15,187 nt of DNA from Candidatus Zipacnadia bacterium. GTDB lineage: Bacteria > Armatimonadota > Zipacnadia > Zipacnadales > Zipacnadaceae. Shown here in pieces: positions 1 to 6,843 of the stretch. Within the stretch, counting starts at the first letter, position 1, and each line of letters starts with the position of its first letter. Location: contig JALGTI010000041.1 of the NCBI GenBank assembly GCA_029821455.1, positions 1-15,187 on the forward strand, read 5' to 3'. Below the pieces are notes generated by a model that was not told where the DNA came from, did no database searches, and was given only the letters and a program-made list of their open reading frames with translations. A program made the translations under genes and the position numbers.

Positions 1-390
1 CTGACGCTGTGGTGCCAGTTTTATGCGGAGAGCAGTGAACTGGTCGGCAGGCTGCCGGCCACGGTGTTCAGACCTCAGTCCGGGGTGGAGTCTATCGCCC
101 TGCGAATGGGGCTGCGAAGAGAGCCGCCGGCGGCAGTAGCCCACCCGGCCAGTTTCTTTGCAGGGGTCCGGGGCGCGCTGGGCCACAGGCGCAAGACCCT
201 CGCCAACTCGCTGCGATCTGATAGGAGACTAGGGCTAAGTGGGGGCCAGGTGGCGGCGATATTGAAAGTGGCCGAACTGGATGGCAGCAGGCGCGGAGAA
301 ACACTCGACTTCCAGGAGTTCGCCCGCCTGGGCAACGCGCTGACCGCCGAGATTGGGCCTATGTCTGGGGGCTGCGATGAAGGCAACTAG
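1..390 (+). CDS. rsmA: 16S rRNA (adenine1518-N6/adenine1519-N6)-dimethyltransferase, C-terminal part
   Basis: The reading frame is open from the first base and ends at TAG 388-390, so only about the last 129 residues are present. RsmA (KsgA) uses S-adenosylmethionine to dimethylate two adjacent adenines near the 3' end of 16S rRNA late in 30S assembly. The visible part matches the end of the methyltransferase fold and the small helical C-terminal domain: LPATVFRPQSGVES corresponds to the family's VPPxxFxPxPxVxS segment, FFAGVRGALGHRRKTLANSLR to the FxxxxRxxFxxRRKTLxNxL helix, and the closing stretch ending FARLGNAL to the usual 'Ls.eef..L.n' end. The SAM-binding part lies off the left edge. 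The gene overlaps ispE by 14 bases. The call rests on these remembered family motifs. Confidence 0.88.
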   Translation: MTLWCQFYAESSELVGRLPATVFRPQSGVESIALRMGLRREPPAAVAHPASFFAGVRGALGHRRKTLANSLRSDRRLGLSGGQVAAILKVAELDGSRRGETLDFQEFARLGNALTAEIGPMSGGCDEGN

Positions 391-1279
391 CGGCCCGGCT
401 CAAGAGCTGACCCTGAAGGCCTTCTGCAAGATCAACCTGACCATTGAAATAACAGGCAAACGGCCAGATGGCTACCACGACCTGCTGAGCGTAGTGCAGA
501 CCGTATCGCTGGCTGACGAGATCACCGTCAGGCGCGTGGAAGGCGCCAGTCGGCTGCAGGTCGAGGGGTGGCTGGTTCCCGAAGGGCCGGAAAACCTGTG
601 CCTGCAGGCTGTGGAACTCCACCAGACTGAGTATGGCTGGGCCGGCGGCGTGCGCATGAGGCTCAAGAAGAACATTCCACCTGCTAGTGGCTTGGGTGGT
701 GGGTCCAGTGATGCGGCCGCGACGCTGGCCGCCCTGCAGCGGCTGACCGGCCTGCCGGAAGAACAGGACGAACTGCGCCCCCTGGGGGCGGAACTGGGCA
801 GCGATGTGGTGTTGTTCCTAAGTTTAGGGGCTGCCGTGATAAGTGGTCGGGGTGAGGTGGTCGAGCCGCTGCCGGCAACGGTCGGCGGTTGGTATTGCGT
901 CTTGGTCTGGCCACAGTTCGGTATCAGCACTGCCAAGGCCTATGAACAACTTGTGCCTGCGGATTGGTCCGATGGCACATGGACCGGGCGCATGAAGGAA
1001 GCACTAAGCCACGGGGCTGATATTGAGTCCATTGCGGAATTGCTATACAATAGCTTTACGCAGGGCCTGGAGGCAAGGCACCCGCAGTTGCGGGAGATCG
1101 CGGATGCGCTCAAGAGCCGTGGAGCGCTGGGCGCGTTGCTGTGCGGCAGTGGCTCAGCCACCTTTGGTCTGTTTGGGGACCTCTCAACAGCGCAGGAGGC
1201 AGCAGAGGCGTTGGGGGATACCGGACTGTGGACAACCGTAGCAGAACCAGTCGCAGCAGGATATGAAGTCATTCGTTGA
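377..1279 (+). CDS. ispE: 4-diphosphocytidyl-2-C-methyl-D-erythritol kinase (IspE)
   Basis: IspE phosphorylates the 2-hydroxyl of 4-diphosphocytidyl-2-C-methylerythritol in the MEP pathway of isoprenoid synthesis. It is a cytoplasmic GHMP kinase. The 300-residue protein shows the N-terminal KINL with the likely catalytic Lys18, PDGYHDL at about 30-36, the GHMP phosphate loop GLGGGSSDAA at about 105-114, LGSDV with the likely catalytic Asp143, and the C-terminal GSGSATFGLF motif. The length is typical for the family. ATG 377 is preferred over an in-frame TTG at 353, because it follows a GGGGG stretch, gives the usual short N-terminus and overlaps the rsmA end by only 14 bases, which suggests translational coupling. 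The rsmA-ispE adjacency is common in bacteria. Nothing looks damaged. Confidence 0.96.
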   Translation: MKATSGPAQELTLKAFCKINLTIEITGKRPDGYHDLLSVVQTVSLADEITVRRVEGASRLQVEGWLVPEGPENLCLQAVELHQTEYGWAGGVRMRLKKNIPPASGLGGGSSDAAATLAALQRLTGLPEEQDELRPLGAELGSDVVLFLSLGAAVISGRGEVVEPLPATVGGWYCVLVWPQFGISTAKAYEQLVPADWSDGTWTGRMKEALSHGADIESIAELLYNSFTQGLEARHPQLREIADALKSRGALGALLCGSGSATFGLFGDLSTAQEAAEALGDTGLWTTVAEPVAAGYEVIR

Positions 1280-1295
1280 GAGACGGTGAGAAGCG

Positions 1296-2099
1296 ATGGC
1301 TGAAGGCGAATTACAGGCGATGTGCGCCGCAGTGCTGGCGGCCAGTGGGCTGGACCGGGTAGCGCGGGCCTACGATGTGCCTACTAAGGCAATGGTGCCG
1401 ATCGGCGGCGAGCCGGTGGTTCGCCGGGTGATTGCTGCCCTCAATGGCGCGCGGCTGGTGCGCGAAGTAACGGTAGTGGTGGGAGCGGGCTCTCTGGTCG
1501 GCAGTATGGCGGGAGATATCGCTTCCGTTGCGGAGGCGGCCGGTCCTTATATTCTCGACAGCCTCGATGCGGCGCTGGGAGCCTATCCGGGCGAAGAGCA
1601 GATTCTGCTAGTCACGGGAGACTTGCCACTGCTCACGTCGGTGGCCGTTGACGACTTTGTCAGTCAGGCCCTGGCCTATGCGGCCGAGTTGACCTATTCG
1701 GTTGTAGCCAAAGAAACGATGGAGGCGAGTATACCAGGCGCCGTGCGCACCTATGTGCCCCTAGGCGATGGCCGCGTTACGGGGGGGAATCTGTTCTGCA
1801 TCAGCCGGCAGTTCGCCCGACGCGAACGGGCACGGATAGCTCAGGCCTTTGCCGCGCGTAAGAATCCCCTGGGGTTGGCTAAGCTGATGGGGATCGGGTT
1901 CGTCCTAAGCTTTATCGTTCGCCGGCCGCGCCTGGAGGAAGTGGTGCGCCATGCCGAGAGGCTCTTGAATTGCAGGGCGCATGTGGTAGAATCGAGCCAT
2001 CCAGAAGTGGCCTTCGACATAGATAAACCAGTCCACGTTGAGAGGGCTAAAGAGGTGCTGGCGCGGCTGACGATGGAACGCAGTCCCCAGGTGCAATAG
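1296..2099 (+). CDS. MobA/GlmU-like nucleotidyltransferase family protein
   Basis: A 267-residue protein with the Rossmann-like fold of NTP transferases that join a nucleotide to a sugar phosphate or cofactor. Visible pieces are a degenerate N-terminal nucleotide loop (AAVLAASGLDR, in place of the usual LAAGxGxR), PTKAMVPIGGEP with Lys31, VTGDLPLL with the metal-binding Asp109, a GGNLF segment near 164-167, and a C-terminal FDIDKP at about 240-245, resembling the (D/N)xDxP end of MobA-type enzymes. There is no left-handed beta-helix, so it is not a full GlmU. It starts 16 bases after ispE and ends 3 bases before a tRNA. In the similar Firmicutes gene order, glmU occupies about this place. Substrate unknown; GlcNAc-1-P or another sugar phosphate is only a guess from position. 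Family call firm, function not. Confidence 0.8.
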   Translation: MAEGELQAMCAAVLAASGLDRVARAYDVPTKAMVPIGGEPVVRRVIAALNGARLVREVTVVVGAGSLVGSMAGDIASVAEAAGPYILDSLDAALGAYPGEEQILLVTGDLPLLTSVAVDDFVSQALAYAAELTYSVVAKETMEASIPGAVRTYVPLGDGRVTGGNLFCISRQFARRERARIAQAFAARKNPLGLAKLMGIGFVLSFIVRRPRLEEVVRHAERLLNCRAHVVESSHPEVAFDIDKPVHVERAKEVLARLTMERSPQVQ

Positions 2100-2102
2100 A
2101 GT

Positions 2103-2177
2103 TGGGGTGTGGCCAAGCGGTAAGGCGCGGGACTTTGGATCCCGTATTCGCAGGTTCGAATCCTGCCACCCCAGCCA
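2103..2177 (+). tRNA. tRNA-Gln (anticodon UUG)
   Basis: A complete cloverleaf can be drawn. The acceptor stem TGGGGTG (2103-2109) pairs with CACCCCA (2167-2173). There is a 3-bp D stem with an AAGCGGTAA-type loop. The anticodon stem CGGGA/TCCCG (2128-2132 and 2140-2144) encloses CTTTGGA, giving anticodon TTG at 2135-2137. The T arm is GCAGG-TTCGAAT-CCTGC (2150-2166), the discriminator is G2174, and the CCA end is encoded at 2175-2177. A UUG anticodon reads CAA and, by wobble, CAG. It starts 3 bases after the stop of the preceding gene and lies 47 bases before prs in the same direction, so it is probably processed out of the operon transcript. Confidence 0.97.
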
Positions 2178-2224
2178 GACTGTTATAGAGACAGGGATAG
2201 TTCCAACCCCAGGAGTGACACCTA

Positions 2225-3202
2225 GTGACAGCGGGCGACATGAAGATATTCAGTGGCAGTTCGAACCGCAAGCTGGCCCAGCGTATCTGCGAGGAGCTGG
2301 GATGCGAAGGCGGTGACATCCATGTGGGGCGCTTTGCCGATGGGGAGGTGCAGGTGCAGATCAATGAGAGTATCCGCGGGATGGACTGCTTCATCGTCCA
2401 ATCGACCTGCCGGCCCTGCAACAACAACCTGATGGAACTGCTGGTGATGATAGACGCTTTCCGGCGGGGAAGCGCCGAACGGATAGTAACGGTGATCCCC
2501 TATCTAGGCTATGCGCGGCAGGATCGCAAGGCCCGTGGCCGCGAGCCGATCACAGCCAAGCTGGTGGCTAACTTGCTCACCATGGCCGGCGCCGACCGGG
2601 TGTTAGCGGTAGACCTACACGCCGGGCAGATACAGGGCTTCTTCGATATCCCGGTAGACCACCTGACTGCCCGTAACTTACTGGCGGAGTATTTCAAGCA
2701 GCAGGGGCTGTATGGCGAGGACACGGTGATCGTTGCCCCGGATGAGGGGGCAGTTGACGCCGTGCGCAGGATGGCCGACGTACTCGACGCCTCCCTGGCC
2801 ATTATCGCCAAGCGGCGTCCGGGCCCCAATCAGGCCAGCGTTATGGAGATAATCGGTGACTTGAAGGGCATGCGGGCGATAATGCTGGACGATATGGTGG
2901 ATACGGCGGGCACGATGGTGGTGGGGGCCGAGGCGCTGCTGGAGCGCGGCGCGGCTGAAGTGCACTGCGCGGCCACCCACGCGGTTCTGTCCAAACCGGC
3001 CACCGAGCGACTGGAGCAGTCCGTCTTCAAGAGTGCAGTATTTACAGATACCATCCCGGTCCCACCGCGCAAGCGGCTCGCGCAGATGCGGATACTAAGC
3101 GTGGCACCGCTGTTGGCCGAGGCAATAAAGGCGATTCACGCCAACGCCTCTGTTAGCGTGCTGCTGAATAAGCGTCAGACGCACATAGTGAAGATACTCT
3201 AA
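2225..3202 (+). CDS. prs: Ribose-phosphate pyrophosphokinase (PRPP synthetase)
   Basis: Prs transfers pyrophosphate from ATP to ribose 5-phosphate, making PRPP for purine, pyrimidine, histidine, tryptophan and NAD synthesis. At 325 residues it is close to the usual 310-320. Motifs in order are GRFADGE near 36-41, YARQDRKARGREPITAK near 96-112, DLHAGQIQGFFDIPVDHL near 130-147, KRRPGP near 196-201 and the PRPP-binding loop LDDMVDTAGTM near 221-231. GTG 2225 is chosen because AGGAG (2211-2215) lies 9 bases upstream; the alternative ATG 2240, which would give the more classical MKIFSGS start, sits too far from it. A small oddity is DEGAVDAVRRMA where most class I enzymes read DxGGVxRAR. rplY follows after 35 bases. 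Confidence 0.96.
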   Translation: MTAGDMKIFSGSSNRKLAQRICEELGCEGGDIHVGRFADGEVQVQINESIRGMDCFIVQSTCRPCNNNLMELLVMIDAFRRGSAERIVTVIPYLGYARQDRKARGREPITAKLVANLLTMAGADRVLAVDLHAGQIQGFFDIPVDHLTARNLLAEYFKQQGLYGEDTVIVAPDEGAVDAVRRMADVLDASLAIIAKRRPGPNQASVMEIIGDLKGMRAIMLDDMVDTAGTMVVGAEALLERGAAEVHCAATHAVLSKPATERLEQSVFKSAVFTDTIPVPPRKRLAQMRILSVAPLLAEAIKAIHANASVSVLLNKRQTHIVKIL

Positions 3203-3237
3203 CGGTCTTGTGGAAAGCCGTGCAGGAGGACGAAGGA

Positions 3238-3939
3238 ATGGAGCAGATTAAGTTACAGGCATACAGGCGAGATGAGACAGGGAAGGGAGCAGCGCGCAGG
3301 CTGCGGGCCCAGGGCCTGGTGCCCGGGGTCGCGTACGGGTTGGGTAAGGAAACGGCAGTCCTCAGCGTGCCATCTGAGGCGCTCAGAGATGTGCTGCGCA
3401 GCGGCCGGGGCGCCAACGTGCTGCTGGACCTGGCGATCGAGGGCATCGAAGGCGACCACGACACCGCCGCTATAATCAAGGAGATTCAGCGCCACCCGAT
3501 TAGCAGGGAAGCGCTGTCGGTGGACCTGCAGTGGGTCTCGCTCAAGGAAAGTATAACCGTGGAGGTGGCGGTGGTAGTGGAAGGGAGTGCGCCGGGTGTT
3601 GAAGAGGGCGGAGCCCTGGAGACGATACTCCACACCGTCCCGGTCGCCTGCTTGCCCACGGCGATACCCGAGCAACTCGTCATTGATATCGCCGGGATGG
3701 AGATCAATGATACGCGATACGTGTCTGATTTTGTGGTCCCTGAGGGAGTTGAGATACTGGCGTCGCCGGAGGAAGCAGTCGTGACCATCGTCCCGCCTGT
3801 TAACCTTGAGGCCCTCGAAGCGCGCCTGGAGGAAGAGGAACTGGTGGGCGTTGAAGTCGAGGGCGAAGAGGTCGAAGAAGTCGAAGAAGCGGAAGAAGAG
3901 GCTGCCGAGGGCGAGGAGGCAACGGAGGAGGAGCAATAA
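3238..3939 (+). CDS. rplY: 50S ribosomal protein L25, general stress protein Ctc type
   Basis: L25/Ctc binds 5S rRNA in the large subunit. This is the long two-domain form. An N-terminal 5S-binding beta-barrel covers about 1-95, with the typical opening in which GKGAARRLRAQGLVPGVAYG provides the RRLR ... PGVxYG signature. A TL5-type beta domain covers about 100-190, with VPVACLPTAIPEQLVIDI. A strongly acidic, low-complexity Glu/Val tail runs from about 196 to 233. The start is ATG 3238, with AGGAGGA at 3224-3230 as an excellent ribosome binding site 7 bases away; an in-frame TTG at 3208 has no such support. The prs-ctc-pth order is widely conserved. Confidence 0.95.
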   Translation: MEQIKLQAYRRDETGKGAARRLRAQGLVPGVAYGLGKETAVLSVPSEALRDVLRSGRGANVLLDLAIEGIEGDHDTAAIIKEIQRHPISREALSVDLQWVSLKESITVEVAVVVEGSAPGVEEGGALETILHTVPVACLPTAIPEQLVIDIAGMEINDTRYVSDFVVPEGVEILASPEEAVVTIVPPVNLEALEARLEEEELVGVEVEGEEVEEVEEAEEEAAEGEEATEEEQ

Positions 3940-3975
3940 CCGGCCTGCCCGGATGCCCGTTCTCAGTCAGATATG

Positions 3976-3997
3976 GGGCCGGCCGGCAGGTCGGCCC
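3976..3997 (+). other. Strong stem-loop between rplY and pth
   Basis: GGGCCGGCC (3976-3984) pairs with GGTCGGCCC (3989-3997) over 9 bp including one G-U pair, closing a GGCA loop. An alternative longer-range pairing is possible between CCGGCCTGCC (3940-3949, just after the rplY stop) and GGCAGGTCGG (3985-3994). No T-run follows, so this is not a standard intrinsic terminator. It could be a pause, processing or mRNA-stability element that separates rplY from pth expression. Confidence 0.45.
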
Positions 3998-4025
3998 TGT
4001 CAGTTACCAGAGTGTGTGAGCGACG

Positions 4026-4589
4026 ATGAAATGCATCATAGGTCTGGGAAACCCGGGAGCACAGTATGCCGATACGCGCCACAATGTCGGCTCCTGGGTC
4101 GTGACTGCATTAGCTAAGCGTAACGATATCCCGCTCAAGCGCAAGCGACTGCGGGCAATCCATGGCAAGGGCGAGATCGCCGGCCAGGGCGTGCTGCTGG
4201 CCTGGCCGCAGACGTTTATGAACAACAGCGGCGAGGCAGTCAGGCGGCTGGTTGCCTTCTACCAGATAGAATCACCCCAGGAGTTGCTGGTCATCTATGA
4301 CGACATCAATCTGGAACTGGGCGCGATGCGCATCCGTCGAGGCGGCAGCGAGGGCGGACACCGTGGACTGCGCTCGGTTATCGCCCACCTGGGGACGCAG
4401 GAGATCCCGCGTCTGCGCCTGGGCATCGGCAGTCCGCCGCCGGGCGTGGAGGCGGTGGACTACGTACTGTCGCCATTCAAGGCCAGTGAGCGAAAGGTAG
4501 CCCAAGAGCTGGTGGAACGCGCCGCCGAATGCGTCGAATGCTATCTGCAGCACGGCGTCGAGGCGGCGATGAATGAGTTTAACGGCTGA
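4026..4589 (+). CDS. pth: Peptidyl-tRNA hydrolase
   Basis: Pth cleaves peptidyl-tRNAs released by stalled or aborted translation, recycling tRNA. The 187-residue protein has the normal family length and motifs: GLGNPG (6-11), TRHNVG with catalytic His19, TFMNNSG with Asn66 matching E. coli Asn68, and YDDINLELG with Asp92 matching E. coli Asp93. The glycine-rich stretch near 106-114 reads GGSEGGHRGL, so Arg113 stands where E. coli has the tRNA-contacting Asn114. It starts at ATG 4026, 86 bases after rplY, with only a weak upstream ribosome binding site (GTGAGCGACG). It is the last + strand gene before a hairpin-rich region and convergent glmS. Confidence 0.96.
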   Translation: MKCIIGLGNPGAQYADTRHNVGSWVVTALAKRNDIPLKRKRLRAIHGKGEIAGQGVLLAWPQTFMNNSGEAVRRLVAFYQIESPQELLVIYDDINLELGAMRIRRGGSEGGHRGLRSVIAHLGTQEIPRLRLGIGSPPPGVEAVDYVLSPFKASERKVAQELVERAAECVECYLQHGVEAAMNEFNG

Positions 4590-4610
4590 GGGCAATGCCT
4601 TGAGTGATCC

Positions 4611-4639
4611 TGTAGGGGCGCGATTTATCGCGCCCTGTA
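4611..4639. repeat. Inverted repeat 1 after pth
   Basis: GGGCGCGA (4616-4623) and TCGCGCCC (4628-4635) form a perfect 8-bp stem with a TTTA loop, flanked by TGTA on both sides. It begins 21 bases past the pth stop. A short run T-G-T-A-T-T-T follows, so it may act as a poor terminator for the upstream operon. It resembles the TGTAGGGGCG ... CGCCCCTACA palindromes scattered in many environmental genomes. Confidence 0.6.
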
Positions 4640-4652
4640 TTTGATAATGCGT

Positions 4653-4680
4653 GTGGGGCGTGATGAATCACGCCCCTACA
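4653..4680. repeat. Inverted repeat 2 between pth and glmS
   Basis: GGGGCGTGAT (4655-4664) and ATCACGCCCC (4667-4676) form a perfect 10-bp arm pair separated by only GA. The outer bases (GT before, TACA after) echo the ends of the palindrome 15-20 bases upstream, so the two look like members of one dispersed repeat family. On either strand it could form a stem ending transcription from pth or glmS, though no clear T-run adjoins it. Confidence 0.6.
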
Positions 4681-4706
4681 GTGCAGCAGAAAACCAATAG
4701 GGACAT

Positions 4707-4749
4707 GGACAGGCAAGGATGCCTGTCCTACGGACAAGGATGCCAGTCC
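4707..4749. repeat. Inverted repeat 3 plus a related partial copy
   Basis: GGACAGGC (4707-4714) pairs with GCCTGTCC (4721-4728) around AAGGAT. Directly after it, GGACAAGGATGCCAGTCC (4732-4749) repeats the core CAAGGATGCC and again has GGAC/GTCC ends. The pair ends 15 bases before the glmS stop codon. This is a different sequence family from the two GC palindromes just upstream. Confidence 0.55.
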
Positions 4750-4764
4750 CACCCGATCCTACAG

Positions 4765-6639
4765 TTACTCCACCGTCACCGTCTTGGCCAGGTTGCGGGG
4801 CTGGTCAATGTGCTCCCCGCGCATATCGGCCATGTGGTAAGCCAGAAGCTGTAACGGGATCGCCACCGTAATCGGTGAGACTAGCTCCGGAACTGGCGGG
4901 ACCCAGATCATATCATTGGGCTGGCTGGCGACGTCGTCGGGGTCCGCCTCTGCATCAACGCCCGTGACGGGTATCTGCTCATCGCCGTCGTCAGCCACCG
5001 CGATGACCGGTCCGCTGCGGGCCTTGATCTCCATAATGTTGCCAATCATCTTGTCATAGACCTCGCCGGCCACGGCGATGGCCATCGTGAAGCAGCTTGG
5101 CTCGATCAAGGCGATGGGGCCGTGCTTCATTTCGCCGGCGCTGTAGCCCTCGGCATGGATGTAGCTTATCTCCTTCATCTTCAGCGCGCCCTCCATAGCC
5201 GAGGGCAAATTGATGCCCCGGCCCAGGTAGAGGGCGTTCGGCTTCTCGTAGTGCTTGGCAGCGATGGCCTTGACATCCTCCTCGCGCTCCAATAGCACGC
5301 GCGCATGTTCCGGCATCTGCAGCAGCGCTGCCTTCAGCTCGCGGAGCTGCTCGGCCGACGCGGTCCCGCGGACCTCGGCGAAGTGGAGGGCAATAAGCTC
5401 CAAAGTCAGGATCTGCAGCGTGTAGGCCTTGGTGGAGGCAACGCCAATCTCGGGGCCAGCCTGGATGTACACCACCCCATCAGACTCGCGGGCGATGGAG
5501 CTGTCCACGACATTGAGCACGGAGAGTATCTTCGCGCCCTTCTCCTGCATATCCCGCAGCGCCACAAGAGTGTCGGCGGTCTCGCCAGACTGGCTGATAA
5601 CAATGCAGAGGGTATTGTCCAGCACGACAGGGTCGCGAGCGCGTAGCTCGGCGGCCAGGTCCGCCTCCGAGGGGACGCGAGCAAGGTTCTCCATTATGAA
5701 GCGCCCCACCAGGCCGGCATTATAGGCCGTCCCACAGGCGGTGAGGACCACCTTGCGCAGGCTCTTTATTTCAGCCTCGGTCATATTCAGGCCCTCAAGG
5801 ACGATGGACTTATCAGGATCGCTGAGCCGTCCGGCCAGGCAGGCGTGCATCGCCTCGGGCTGCTCGTGAATCTCCTTGTGCATGAAGTGCTTATGGCCAG
5901 CCTTTTCGGCTGCGTCGGCCGGCCAGGGGATGACGAAGACCTCGCGCTGGATGGGATTGAGGTCGAGGTCAGTCAATTCGATGCTGTCAGGCATCAGTAA
6001 CGCCAGCTCGTCGTCGGCAATCACATAGACCTTATCAGTCTCCTTGCGGATGGCGCCCATATCGGAGGCGATGTAGTTTTCGCCCTCGCCAATCCCGACC
6101 ACCAGCGGAGAGAAGCGGCGCACCGCTACCATTTGGCCGGGGTTGTCGGCACAGATAACCCCGAACGCGAACGCGCCCTGCAGGTCAGCGACCGCCTGGC
6201 AGACAGCGGCACGGAGGTCGCCTTCGTAGTACTTCTCGACCAAGTGGGGCATCACTTCGGTGTCGGTCTGGGAGATGAAAGTATGCCCCTCGGCCTCAAG
6301 CTGGGTGCGCAGCTCCTGGTAGTTCTCAATGATGCCGTTGTGCACCACGGCGATGCGGCCATCACAGGAGAGATGAGGATGTGAGTTCTGAACGGAGGGC
6401 TTGCCGTGGGTTGCCCAGCGGGTGTGCCCGATGCTTGTGCTACCAATAAGTGGCTGCTGTTCTAGCAATTCCCCGAGGACTGCAAGCTTGCCAACCACCT
6501 TGCGCACATCTAACTGTCCGTCTTCGGCTATGACCGCGATGCCGGCCGAATCGTAGCCGCGATACTCCAGGTGCCTGAGGCCGGCTATGCAAATATCAGC
6601 AGCCTGGCGGAATCCGATATAGCCAACTATGCCACACAT
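4765..6639 (-). CDS. glmS: Glutamine--fructose-6-phosphate aminotransferase (isomerizing)
   Basis: GlmS makes glucosamine 6-phosphate from fructose 6-phosphate and glutamine, the first step towards UDP-GlcNAc for peptidoglycan. The 624-residue protein has an N-terminal Ntn glutaminase domain (about 2-220) with Cys2 in MCGIVGYIG, GHTRWATHG near 71-79 and HNGIIENY near 100-107. Two SIS sugar-isomerase domains follow: one with ACGTAYNAG, SQSGETADTL and GPEIGVASTKAY (about 295-430), the other with LGRGINLPSAMEGALKMKE and HAEGYSAGEMKHGPIALIEP (about 465-610). It ends NLAKTVTVE as expected. The start is fixed by the need for Cys2; a longer in-frame extension to 6717 would bury the nucleophile and overlap the promoter. 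An insertion of roughly 15 residues near 551-575 makes it slightly longer than usual. It converges on pth. Confidence 0.97.
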   Translation of the reverse strand: MCGIVGYIGFRQAADICIAGLRHLEYRGYDSAGIAVIAEDGQLDVRKVVGKLAVLGELLEQQPLIGSTSIGHTRWATHGKPSVQNSHPHLSCDGRIAVVHNGIIENYQELRTQLEAEGHTFISQTDTEVMPHLVEKYYEGDLRAAVCQAVADLQGAFAFGVICADNPGQMVAVRRFSPLVVGIGEGENYIASDMGAIRKETDKVYVIADDELALLMPDSIELTDLDLNPIQREVFVIPWPADAAEKAGHKHFMHKEIHEQPEAMHACLAGRLSDPDKSIVLEGLNMTEAEIKSLRKVVLTACGTAYNAGLVGRFIMENLARVPSEADLAAELRARDPVVLDNTLCIVISQSGETADTLVALRDMQEKGAKILSVLNVVDSSIARESDGVVYIQAGPEIGVASTKAYTLQILTLELIALHFAEVRGTASAEQLRELKAALLQMPEHARVLLEREEDVKAIAAKHYEKPNALYLGRGINLPSAMEGALKMKEISYIHAEGYSAGEMKHGPIALIEPSCFTMAIAVAGEVYDKMIGNIMEIKARSGPVIAVADDGDEQIPVTGVDAEADPDDVASQPNDMIWVPPVPELVSPITVAIPLQLLAYHMADMRGEHIDQPRNLAKTVTVE

Positions 6640-6675
6640 TTCCCAGTGCGTCCTTTCCAAAGCGATAATATGATA

Positions 6676-6692
6676 GCCCTCCAGAGGAGGGC
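6676..6692 (-). promoter_or_regulatory. Hairpin in glmS 5' leader
   Basis: GCCCTCC (6676-6682) and GGAGGGC (6686-6692) form a perfect 7-bp stem with a 3-base loop. It lies inside the roughly 70-nt leader predicted from the glmS promoter, well upstream of the GGAAAGGA ribosome binding region. The leader is too short and lacks the pseudoknot layout for a glmS ribozyme. Its role, if any, is unknown. Confidence 0.4.
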
Positions 6693-6716
6693 CGATGTTG
6701 ATGCCAGTAGTTTGCA

Positions 6717-6745
6717 ATTATATCCAGTTGTATTCGGATAGACAA
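6717..6745 (-). promoter_or_regulatory. Sigma-70-type promoter of glmS
   Basis: On the - strand a -35 box TTGTCT (6745-6740) and a perfect -10 box TATAAT (6722-6717) are separated by exactly 17 bases (6723-6739). Transcription would begin near 6709-6711, giving a leader of about 70 nt before the glmS ATG at 6639. Confidence 0.7.
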
Positions 6746-6801
6746 GGGGTCAGGCCATTGGGTGGACGAATCAAAGGAGGGGGCATTTCTGGTCAACGGT
6801 C

Positions 6802-6830
6802 TTGCCAAGTGGCGCAGAAGCAATTATTAT
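6802..6830 (+). promoter_or_regulatory. Sigma-70-type promoter of the HprK/PEPCK-like gene
   Basis: A -35 box TTGCCA (6802-6807) and a -10 box TATTAT (6825-6830) have a 17-base spacer. Transcription would start near 6837, leaving about 80 nt of leader. It diverges from the glmS promoter, with about 57 bases between the two -35 boxes, so a shared regulator could act here. Confidence 0.6.
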
Positions 6831-6843
6831 GGGGAGCCACAAA

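Noticed and set aside
3253..3936. Long open frame (227 codons) on the - strand opposite rplY
   Set aside because: It is the antisense of a well-identified L25 gene. Its Phe/Leu/Asp-rich start is the mirror of the Glu-rich tail, and it has no family motifs.
4611..4749. CRISPR-like array
   Set aside because: The palindromes differ from one another, their spacing is irregular, and no cas gene is present.
6640..6717. Upstream-extended start for glmS at 6717
   Set aside because: The enzyme needs Cys immediately after the initiator Met (MCGIVGY at 6639), and the extension would run into the promoter -10 box.
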